This document shows, piece after piece, positions 42,801 through 49,181 of a stretch of 64,000 bases of DNA. Position numbers and translations under genes: made by a program. Below the pieces are notes generated by a model. The model was not told where the DNA came from, did no database searches, and saw only the letters and a list, made by a program, of their open reading frames with translations. Position 1 is the stretch's first letter, and each line of letters opens with the position of its first letter. This DNA comes from CAZVFX01 sp964626565 (lineage in GTDB: Bacteria > Myxococcota_A > UBA9042 > CAIXZC01): assembly GCA_964626565.1 (NCBI GenBank), contig CAZVFX010000018.1:16363-80362 (forward strand), given 5' to 3'.

Positions 42801-43237
42801 GGTTCGCAGTCCCGCCCTGGGACGACTACAGGGAGGTGGTTTTCGACGTAGACGACTTGGACGACGGGGTGCTCCCCTGGCCGCACTGCGAGTACCCCAA
42901 TGGGGAAACCGCGCCTCCGTGCACGCCGTTGGTTCCCGGCATGTACTGCACCGACGGCCCCGGGGCTCCAAGCCTCAAGGAATGGGGCTGGCCACCCCTT
43001 AGAGCTACGACCAAGGACAAGAAGTCAGGCATGCGCATCTTCCTGGGCTACCGTACCGACTGTCACGGAATCGAGCCGCCCGCACCCCAACGGCAGCCGG
43101 ACATGCACACTTATTTTGTCAACCTGGTGAGCAACTATTTCTACCGCGCTTCGCTGGGCGAAGAGCCGACCAAGGACACCCCGTGGATCCTGGACGACCC
43201 GTGCCTGGCCGACAGCAGTTGCGAGAGTTTCCCTTAG
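39869..43237 (+). CDS. Large lipase-like lipoprotein (Pla-1/cef or VolA type)
   Basis: 1122 residues. A lipoprotein signal (MKKRALVAITLILAAC) is followed by a region like the N-terminal domain of Pla-1/cef surface lipases (PLPNDLATRLDPDE; ASLANGFGINSPITVSFTSP). An alpha/beta-hydrolase core has VVIYGHSYGGMKFEALGF and ALDAPGHGLDL. A second G-x-S-x-G (TAWGQSLGGLVSPMVAALEP) is closer to the size and position expected for the nucleophile, so which serine acts is unclear. Calcium-type DxDGDG loops lie between them (PFDVDGDGAVDLAGDFDGDG). The fold suggests a surface esterase or phospholipase; the substrate is unknown. Confidence 0.72.
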   Translation: MKKRALVAITLILAACTAEPPAGLAPAATETGAPVVVFDPEAKPLPEIPLPNDLATRLDPDEPATGRRINVSLDAPTEMEREVRRKASLANGFGINSPITVSFTSPLDLADLKARHQHNLDFKDDAVFVIDVTPGSPSYLDPVPLDMGQGNFPVTVKDFDMFFMNDPRAASTNVLFETVGEDVNGDGMLDPWEDTDFDGVLDMPNVHPDDADPVDALLTFYEKETDTLILRPLLPLRQETTYAVVLTKRLVGLEGVPVASPFPYINHASQNDALAPLEKALHQIKWGMDLEDVAFAWTFTTQSVTRDLEVLRAGLNGKGAFGWLAPHYPVSGVTLHKISGQGNQPAYLARLGQFADTLLPIAEAAVDNPQAAQALVEDLKQIDYLVAGRFRVPYFLEDKDGIATKSYPADDDEDFQIDLTSGDAAVGERWVPFICTIPKKAENCANGREPICTERRVCHGGKCDEEEVCNCQPYPVVIYGHSYGGMKFEALGFAGRHAAFGLATCALDAPGHGLDLATLPIDLGEGQKLTVGEVLAPYLDSYDIPGVMSVLSDHRSRDLNNDGIPDAGADFWTHDLFHTRDVVRQTVVDHLQFLRILRSFDGESVLPFDVDGDGAVDLAGDFDGDGQVDLGGPEVKYTAWGQSLGGLVSPMVAALEPAIEAVAPSAGGAGLFDLAMRATNPGIPEAMFLPLLGPFVVGYSLGDGSSALAFLVQDTKDNLPVQSLLPFHELTLKPGDLAVLRNLKNGGMDWAVVNHEGGFRLAVPTDALGASDKRVTLDMDPTGGKIPVKTMDTESLGDPLKLEIYDGPTNMLVAGISQFGNDVTYQGATYGAGAPLVALASGLGLKRGTPELRRYLSFASMIMDPGDPVGYLPHLRGDPLAVGAGEASTGADPGASLLVIPSAGDTNVPAAVGIAQARAAGIIELFKSSSRYCVSAEMCGEDVTLERSPVCGYVGECLTENQVLTHHYVYEGLFNRKRFAVPPWDDYREVVFDVDDLDDGVLPWPHCEYPNGETAPPCTPLVPGMYCTDGPGAPSLKEWGWPPLRATTKDKKSGMRIFLGYRTDCHGIEPPAPQRQPDMHTYFVNLVSNYFYRASLGEEPTKDTPWILDDPCLADSSCESFP

Positions 43238-43248
43238 ACGAGTAGAGC

Positions 43249-43914
43249 ATGAGCAGAATTTCGGATCTTCTGATACCTCACGTCACCGAAGGGCGCCTTG
43301 CGCGCATCGATGCGGTGCTGGACCAGCGCACTCGTAACTTCGTTGCTGTTTTTGAGCGGGTGTGGGATCCGCATAACATATCTGCCTGCCTGCGCTCTGC
43401 CGAGGCGCTGGGAATTCAAGAGATCCACGTGGTGGAGGCGGACACGCCGTTCAAACCGAGTAAGGACGTGGTTCAAGGTTCGGCAAAATGGCTGGAAATC
43501 ACTAAACACCGAACTTCGACGGACTGTATTCGCAACCTCAAAATGCGGGGTTTCACCGTCGCAGCGGGGGCACTCACCGACGACGCGGTTTCCCTGGATG
43601 AGTTGGACTTCAACGAACCGATGGCCCTGGCTTTCGGCAACGAGCATGAAGGTCTGTCCGAGGAGTTCATGGCGCGGTGCGATGTGGTGTTCCGGATCCC
43701 CATCCACGGTTTCACCCAGAGCTACAACATATCTGTATCTGCGGCCATTTCCATGTACCATGGGGTGCTGGAGCGCACCCGCCTGTTCGGTACAAGCGGC
43801 GACCTGACCGAAGAGCAGAAGGACGAACTTAGAGACCGGTGGCTCATAAAGACTGTGCCCCTGGCCAGAGAGATCCTCAAACGAGACGAAGAAGCAACAA
43901 GGAGAGACGGATGA
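43249..43914 (+). CDS. trmH: tRNA (guanosine-2'-O-)-methyltransferase TrmH
   Basis: 221 residues of the SPOUT class. Motif 1 is VWDPHNISACLRSAEALGIQ, motif 2 ALAFGNEHEGLSEEFM, and motif 3 IPIHGFTQSYNISVSAAISM. The short C-terminal extension with KDELRDRWLIKTVPLAREIL is characteristic of TrmH rather than other SpoU proteins. It methylates G18 in the tRNA D-loop using S-adenosylmethionine. It is a cytoplasmic housekeeping enzyme embedded in a run of envelope lipoprotein genes, with an 11-base gap before it and an ATGA overlap after it. Confidence 0.93.
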   Translation: MSRISDLLIPHVTEGRLARIDAVLDQRTRNFVAVFERVWDPHNISACLRSAEALGIQEIHVVEADTPFKPSKDVVQGSAKWLEITKHRTSTDCIRNLKMRGFTVAAGALTDDAVSLDELDFNEPMALAFGNEHEGLSEEFMARCDVVFRIPIHGFTQSYNISVSAAISMYHGVLERTRLFGTSGDLTEEQKDELRDRWLIKTVPLAREILKRDEEATRRDG

Positions 43915-44723
43915 CACACCGCCTGCACACATTTCTTATCGCACTTCTACTTATCTCAGCCTCGCTGGCATCGTGCAAGTCCGAGCCTGCGCCACAACCG
44001 GCCCAAAAGAGTGCCGCGGCGCCTGAGACCACCGCGGTGGCTCCCGCCCCTGCCGTTGAAGAACCGCTAAAACTGCTCTTCGTGAACACCAAGTTCAAGG
44101 ATGAGGTCTCCAAGTCGTACACCGCGATCAGAGACCGGGTCCAGGAACTCGCCCCCGACTTGAAGATCGAGATCGTTCACTACCGCGAGGTGACTCCTGA
44201 GTTTGTGGCCCAATTTGCCCCGGACGCGCTGCTGCTGGGGCCTCAGGGCACGCCGTGGTGGAAGTACGACCAGGAAAAACTGGCAGCCACCAGGGCGGCA
44301 GTGCGGGGGTACCCGGGGCCGATTCTGGGTATCTGCGGCGGCCATCAGTTCCTCGCCACCACCTACGGCGGCACCGTGGCTCCCATGAAATGCAAGGAAG
44401 ACCACGATGGCTACCAGGGTTGCCGGAAGGAAGAGGGATTCGTCCCCCTCAGAGTACAGAAGGCAGACCCCCTGCTGGCTCGGTTGGGTGAAAACTTTGT
44501 CGTCCGGGAGAACCATTACGAAGAGGTGAAGAAGATGCCGGACGGTTTCGAGGTGCTGGCCTCTTCCGAGATGTGCGGGGTGCAGGCGATCCGGCTGGCC
44601 GGCCGACCGGTGTACGGCGTCCAGTTCCACCCCGAGCGTCACGATTCGGAACATCCCGACGGCAAACAGATACTGCAGAACTTCCTGACCATCGCAGATC
44701 TCGTAGAGGGAACCAATGAATAG
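43911..44723 (+). CDS. Lipoprotein with class I glutamine amidotransferase domain
   Basis: 270 residues from ATG at 43911 (AAGGAGAG upstream). A lipoprotein signal with lipobox ASLASC (Cys22) and a 30-residue Ala/Pro linker precede a complete GATase-1 fold. The nucleophile is Cys142 (PILGICGGHQFLAT), and the His240/Glu242 pair is in VYGVQFHPERHD. All three catalytic residues are therefore present although the protein should be outside the cytoplasm. No synthase domain is attached. It may be a hydrolase such as a gamma-glutamyl peptidase. The end overlaps the next gene by eight bases. Confidence 0.85.
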   Translation: MTHRLHTFLIALLLISASLASCKSEPAPQPAQKSAAAPETTAVAPAPAVEEPLKLLFVNTKFKDEVSKSYTAIRDRVQELAPDLKIEIVHYREVTPEFVAQFAPDALLLGPQGTPWWKYDQEKLAATRAAVRGYPGPILGICGGHQFLATTYGGTVAPMKCKEDHDGYQGCRKEEGFVPLRVQKADPLLARLGENFVVRENHYEEVKKMPDGFEVLASSEMCGVQAIRLAGRPVYGVQFHPERHDSEHPDGKQILQNFLTIADLVEGTNE

Positions 44724-46419
44724 AGCCCTGGCAGGACTCACGACCCTGATCCTGTTGTCCTGCAGTTCCGGCGGCGCCAACGTGTCGGGGCTGGATCTGA
44801 GCCTTGCAGGCGACACGGGTACCAACGGGTCGGACGCATCTGCCGGCCTCGACTTGGCCGACGGAGTTGCGCCCGACGACAACGCGGTTCCCCCTCCGGC
44901 GGACCAGACAGGGCAACCCGACGGTCCGGACGTTGTACAACCCGCAGACACCGCGGACGACGGACTCCCCGGTGACGCGCCGGGCGGGGACTCGACAAAG
45001 CCCCCTGGCGACGTGGGTGAGTACGTTCCGTTCGCAGGCTGCTCGAAGACCGAACCCTGCCCTTTTCCCGAAGAGCCTCTCTGCCTCATGCTGCCCGATT
45101 CGGACCAGGGAATCTGCGTGCAGCAGTGCGCTGAGGATGGTGACCAGTGCCCACCCTGGCTGGATTGCATCCCCCCGGACCCGGCAGACCTGTCGTTCGC
45201 AGTGTGTTTGAAGCTGAAGAAGATGTATGAGTTGTGCGACAACAAGGAAGGGGAGCTTTGCGACGACGGCCTGTTCTGCGTCGATCCTCCGGGCGAAATC
45301 AGCGGCCTGTGCACCGCCTTTTGCACTGTCGGCGAAACGGTTTGTCCGGTGGGCACCACCTGCACGGTGCTCTATGAGGAGCAGCCTGACTGGGGAGCCT
45401 GCCTGCCCATGCCCGAGCTGCCCGCTTGCACGGTGCCCGGGGAGTGCCAGGGGTCTAACAGTGCGTGCGTCTCCCTGGACCCGACTCTCAGCGTGTGCGC
45501 GCCCGAGTGTGCCCAGGAGGGCGCCGCGTGCGAGGAGTTCGGCACCTGCCTGAATATGCCCGACCCGGACGGTAACGCGACCCAGGTCTGCCTGCTGCTT
45601 CAGCCGGCAGGCGGCGTCTGCGACATCGCCAAGGGGATGCTGTGCAACGACGGGCTGGTGTGTGCAGACGTAGATGCGCCGGACGGCCTCCAACGCTGTT
45701 TTGCTCCGTGCGCCGAAAACGACGCGTGTGCCGGCGGACAGGTGTGCATGGAGCCCGCAGCGCCGGCGGGAATTGAGCTTTGCATTCCATTCGAATTCGC
45801 GTATGCCGAGCCGGCGAAGTGCAACGACGACTACCCGTGCGAGGAAGAAGGCAAGGTGTGCGTCATACCTCCTTCCAAGCCGCACGGCTACTGCGTGCCG
45901 TCGTGTGACCAGGGGTGTGCGGAAGGCCTCTCCTGTTTGAAAGGCGGTTGCGTGGTCGTGGCGGAAAAAGAGAGCAACTGCCTCGAGGATAGCGGCGTCC
46001 TCTGCCTGCCCCCATCGGTCTGTGCGGTGGATCATGGTGAGGACGGCCAGGGCTGGTGCGCGCAAACCTGTACGCCCGGACAGGACCAGTGTGAAGGCGG
46101 GACCGAATGCCTTCAGGTCGGGTACGGGCAATCCTACTGTATGACGGCCGTGGGTTTCGGCGAAAAGTGCTCGGTGGACGACGGTGTCGCGTGCAGCAAC
46201 GACGACGAGTTGCTGTGCCTGCATATGGCCTCCAATGCAGACTTCGGTTACTGCGCGTCGGAATGCGAAGGTCCGGGCACTTGCGACCCCCTCGAAGGCA
46301 CCACCTCCGAATGTATCGTGCAGAAGGGTGGAAAATGGTATTGCGGTTTCTTGTGTGGAGGGTCCTCTTCCTGCCCCGGCAACATGGACTGCTCCGGCTT
46401 CGGCATGTGCATGCCTTAG
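44716..46419 (+). CDS. Cys-rich repeat lipoprotein
   Basis: 567 residues. Signal MNRALAGLTTLILLSC with lipobox LILLSC, then a low-complexity Asp/Gly/Pro spacer to about residue 105, and then about ten disulfide-type units (CSKTEPCPFPEEPLCLMLPD; GQVCMEPAAPAGIELCIPFE; SSCPGNMDCSGFGMCMP at the end). The layout is the same as in the lipoprotein at 22824 but longer. The start lies inside the preceding amidotransferase gene, so expression is coupled. Function unknown; surface exposure is likely. Confidence 0.85.
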   Translation: MNRALAGLTTLILLSCSSGGANVSGLDLSLAGDTGTNGSDASAGLDLADGVAPDDNAVPPPADQTGQPDGPDVVQPADTADDGLPGDAPGGDSTKPPGDVGEYVPFAGCSKTEPCPFPEEPLCLMLPDSDQGICVQQCAEDGDQCPPWLDCIPPDPADLSFAVCLKLKKMYELCDNKEGELCDDGLFCVDPPGEISGLCTAFCTVGETVCPVGTTCTVLYEEQPDWGACLPMPELPACTVPGECQGSNSACVSLDPTLSVCAPECAQEGAACEEFGTCLNMPDPDGNATQVCLLLQPAGGVCDIAKGMLCNDGLVCADVDAPDGLQRCFAPCAENDACAGGQVCMEPAAPAGIELCIPFEFAYAEPAKCNDDYPCEEEGKVCVIPPSKPHGYCVPSCDQGCAEGLSCLKGGCVVVAEKESNCLEDSGVLCLPPSVCAVDHGEDGQGWCAQTCTPGQDQCEGGTECLQVGYGQSYCMTAVGFGEKCSVDDGVACSNDDELLCLHMASNADFGYCASECEGPGTCDPLEGTTSECIVQKGGKWYCGFLCGGSSSCPGNMDCSGFGMCMP

Positions 46420-46427
46420 GCAAGAAC

Positions 46428-46495
46428 GTTTCGGGTTTCGGGTTTCGGGGTACGGTTTTCGGGTGGAGCAGGCCCCTCACTCGCTTTCGGGGTAC
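46428..46495. repeat. GGGTTTCGGG-type repeat plus 28-bp unit shared with 50322-50349
   Basis: GTTTCGGGTTTCGGGTTTCG and related units fill the gap between two convergent genes. The right end (46468-46495) is identical over 28 bases to a stretch inside the O-antigen-ligase-like gene. Confidence 0.85.
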
Positions 46496-46510
46496 GGCTG
46501 GAACTTCCGT

Positions 46511-46891
46511 CTAACCTTCGTCCGGTCGCCGCTTGTCCATCGCTTCTTGAATCTTCTCTTCCAGTTCTGAGAACAGGAACGGTTTGTCGACGTAGTCATC
46601 GGCTCCGTAGAGGGGAGATGTCATTTCGTTGAGGTTGGGGCCGATGGCGGTGAGCATAATGATGCCGGTGGCGTCGAACTCACGCTTGTTCCTGAGATAC
46701 TTACACAGCTCCCAACCGTTCATGACGGGCATCATAACGTCCAGAAGAATCACATCGGGCTTCTCGACCAGCGCCACTTCAAGGCCTTCCTCGCCGTTGA
46801 TGGCTTCCAGCACTTCGTGCCCCTGCTTGGTGAACCGCTCACGAATGAGCCGGATCTGGTTTATGTCGTCGTCCACCACAAGGATTCGCAT
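46511..46891 (-). CDS. Single-domain response regulator (CheY-like)
   Basis: 126 residues consisting only of a receiver domain: acidic pocket MRILVVDDDINQIRLIRERF, phospho-acceptor Asp in PDVILLDVMMPVMNGWELCK, conserved Thr/Ala (IIMLTAIGP) and Lys (DDYVDKPFLFSELEE). No output domain is attached. Stand-alone receivers act in phosphorelays, chemotaxis or as polar-targeting factors; the partner kinase is not in the window. It is divergent from the HEAT-repeat gene across a 151-base intergenic region. Confidence 0.93.
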   Translation of the reverse strand: MRILVVDDDINQIRLIRERFTKQGHEVLEAINGEEGLEVALVEKPDVILLDVMMPVMNGWELCKYLRNKREFDATGIIMLTAIGPNLNEMTSPLYGADDYVDKPFLFSELEEKIQEAMDKRRPDEG

Positions 46892-46940
46892 CTGTCACCC
46901 TCCAAAGCTCCTACCTGATGTTTATTACACCCGCGGCCCA

Positions 46941-46989
46941 AAGTCAACGCGGAAAGGTGGTTGACGGAGACGCGCGCAAATTATAGAGT
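46941..46989. promoter_or_regulatory. Divergent promoter region (receiver gene and HEAT-repeat gene)
   Basis: TTGACG (46961-46966, plus) is followed by TAGAGT after 17 bases or TATAGA after 15. On the minus strand TTGACT (46946-46941) precedes a TAATAAACA stretch. The -35 boxes are convincing, the -10 boxes are not. Confidence 0.35.
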
Positions 46990-47042
46990 TACCCGCGGAA
47001 TTGAATAGAGAACAGGTGCGCCAAGAGGCAGGAGGAGTACGC

Positions 47043-49139
47043 ATGCGAAAGATGATGAGACGCATTGGTTGGGCCCACGTTCTGGTCGCGATGCTGGCGA
47101 TAGCCGTCGCGGTGTCCGCGGTAGCGGGAGAATACGCGCAGGATGCGGCCGAAGGAGAATACTACGAGGAAGACGACTGGCGCTCGGTGGAGAAGCGACG
47201 CAAGGAGATCCTGGCCAAGATCCCCACCAACCCCGACATCCTCATCAATATCACTTACGATCTGATGCCCGGCACCCCGGAGCTGACAGCTCTCGGCCGC
47301 AAGGCCACCGGCGCGCTGACCCGCGGTCTGCTGGATAATGCTTCGGACTCCGTGCGCTCACTCTGCGTCTCAGTGCTGGCCCAGATAAGGGATCCCGACT
47401 CCGCGCCGGCAATGCTGGAAGCGTTGGGAGACCGCAACTCCTCCGTACGCATGGGCGCGGTCCACGCGCTGGGCAACCTGGCTGACCCCGGCTACGGCAA
47501 GTACCTGCTGAAGCTGGTTGAGGACCCGGAAGAATCCCGCTACGTCAAGCAGGCGGCCATCGAGGCTATCGGCAACATCGGCTACGCCAAAGCAACTCCG
47601 AAATTAGAGAAACTGGTCACCTCCAAGAAGGACGACTCCCTGGCCTGGGATGCCCTCAACGCCATGTGGCACATGCGCAACAAGGCCGACCGTGATGACC
47701 TCGTAGACGTCTTTCTTCACGTCCTGAAGGAGGAGAAATCCGGGGCCTCGCTGGCCGTAGATAAACTGGGCACACTCAAAGCAGACGAGGCGGCCGGCGC
47801 GCTGGCCAAATATTATGTGGGACGGGGCCAGGCAGAGAAAAACCGGGTTATCCTGGCCATGGGCAAGATCGGCAGCGGCAAGGCTCGAAAGTTCCTGAAG
47901 AAGGTGATGAAGACGACTCAGGTAGCGAGGCACTTGAACAACGCTGCCATCGCCTTGTCGGCGCTCGGTGAGAAGAAGCAGGTCATGGACATCCTCCTCG
48001 ACCTTCTCGCCAGCCGCAAGGCCTACATGCGCATCAATGCAGCCTTCGCCCTCGGGGAAGTTGGCCAGGGCAACGAACGCGCGGTGCAAGGACTCATCAA
48101 GGCGCTGGAAGACCAGAACGACTACGTCCGTTCCGAAGCAGCAGTCGCACTGGGCCGGCTGAAGGCTCCTGCCGCGGCTGGTCCGTTGGAGAAGGTGGCT
48201 GAGACCTCCAACCCCTTCGTCCAGTTGGACGCGGTGGTGGCGTTGAACCGCATCGACTACAAGAAGTACCGCCACCTTATTTTCGACAAGTTGCTCAGAC
48301 ATAAGAAGGCCAAATTCGCCCGCATCGTGGAGCGGGGCATTCGCTTCCTCGCAGAGCAGCAGGATCCCGACGCTTTGCCCTACCTGCTGGCCTACCTCAG
48401 GTCCGCTAATCCGGACCGTTACGGCCAGACCCTCGGACTTCTCAGAGAGTACGAAAAGGCGGGCGTAGGCGAGTTCTCACCTTCCCTGCTCTACATGGCT
48501 CACACCTGCCGCTACGGCTGCTTCTCGGAGTTGCTGCGCACCGTGCGCAAGTGGAAGCTGGTGGAATTCACTTCACCCTTGTTGGAACGGCTCTATCGCA
48601 CTTACTACAGCGGCGATAAGACCCTCCTCTATTTCACCCTGGGGAAAATCGCGGGCAAGGACACTGCCGCCAAGTTGGAGAAATTCGTGGAGAAGGGCCA
48701 CACGGTTCGCCTCTATCGCCTCTTCGCACTGGCAAACTTGGGCGACGCCAAGGCGCTGGACGAATTAATCGACATTCTGGTGGCCGGCACCCTGGAAGAC
48801 AAGCGGGACGCAGCCTTTCTCCTGGGCGGACTGGACATCAAGGATGCGGTACCCCGCCTCGAAGCACTCATGGAGAAATCCGACGATCCGTTCACCGCGG
48901 TGGCCGCGGCTTCGGCGCTCCTGGCCCAGGGCGAGCAGAAGGCGATTGATTACCTCTACAAGACCATGAGCAAGGGAGTTCCCATCGTGGCCGACGAAGC
49001 CGAGCGGGCGCTGCTGGTCGCAAAAATGGAAGACCTCGATGAATTCCTGAAGAAGTCTTTGAAGAAGGAAGGCAACATCGTAACCAAGCGGCGCACCGAA
49101 GAGATTCTCTACCGCCGCAAGCCGAAGGAATTCAGGTAG
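47043..49139 (+). CDS. Exported HEAT-repeat protein
   Basis: 698 residues from ATG at 47043 (AGGAGGAG upstream). A signal peptide (GWAHVLVAMLAIAVAVSAVA) is cleaved near AGEYA. Almost the whole mature chain is made of HEAT/PBS-lyase-type helical repeats of about 30 residues (SAPAMLEALGDRNSSVRMGA; LIKALEDQNDYVRSEAAVAL; AAGPLEKVAETSNPFVQLDA). Such solenoids serve as protein-binding scaffolds. No catalytic motif was seen. It is preceded by a divergent receiver gene and followed after 36 bases by a membrane protein gene whose start lies in a repeat. Confidence 0.88.
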   Translation: MRKMMRRIGWAHVLVAMLAIAVAVSAVAGEYAQDAAEGEYYEEDDWRSVEKRRKEILAKIPTNPDILINITYDLMPGTPELTALGRKATGALTRGLLDNASDSVRSLCVSVLAQIRDPDSAPAMLEALGDRNSSVRMGAVHALGNLADPGYGKYLLKLVEDPEESRYVKQAAIEAIGNIGYAKATPKLEKLVTSKKDDSLAWDALNAMWHMRNKADRDDLVDVFLHVLKEEKSGASLAVDKLGTLKADEAAGALAKYYVGRGQAEKNRVILAMGKIGSGKARKFLKKVMKTTQVARHLNNAAIALSALGEKKQVMDILLDLLASRKAYMRINAAFALGEVGQGNERAVQGLIKALEDQNDYVRSEAAVALGRLKAPAAAGPLEKVAETSNPFVQLDAVVALNRIDYKKYRHLIFDKLLRHKKAKFARIVERGIRFLAEQQDPDALPYLLAYLRSANPDRYGQTLGLLREYEKAGVGEFSPSLLYMAHTCRYGCFSELLRTVRKWKLVEFTSPLLERLYRTYYSGDKTLLYFTLGKIAGKDTAAKLEKFVEKGHTVRLYRLFALANLGDAKALDELIDILVAGTLEDKRDAAFLLGGLDIKDAVPRLEALMEKSDDPFTAVAAASALLAQGEQKAIDYLYKTMSKGVPIVADEAERALLVAKMEDLDEFLKKSLKKEGNIVTKRRTEEILYRRKPKEFR

Positions 49140-49155
49140 GGGATAAGACACGGGT

Positions 49156-49181
49156 TGAGCTGTGAGGGGTGAGCTGTGAGC
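49156..49181. repeat. Dispersed repeat (GAGCTGTGAGC family), copy 2
   Basis: TGAGCTGTGAGGGGTGAGCT and flank lie in the short gap after the HEAT-repeat gene. The GTG at 49176, start codon of the next gene, is inside the repeat, as is the GAGGGG that could act as its ribosome-binding site. Confidence 0.7.

Noticed and set aside
44449..46224. Long open frame on the minus strand (about 590 codons)
   Set aside because: Opposite the Cys-rich lipoprotein; Arg/His/Ala-rich without domains, a shadow frame.
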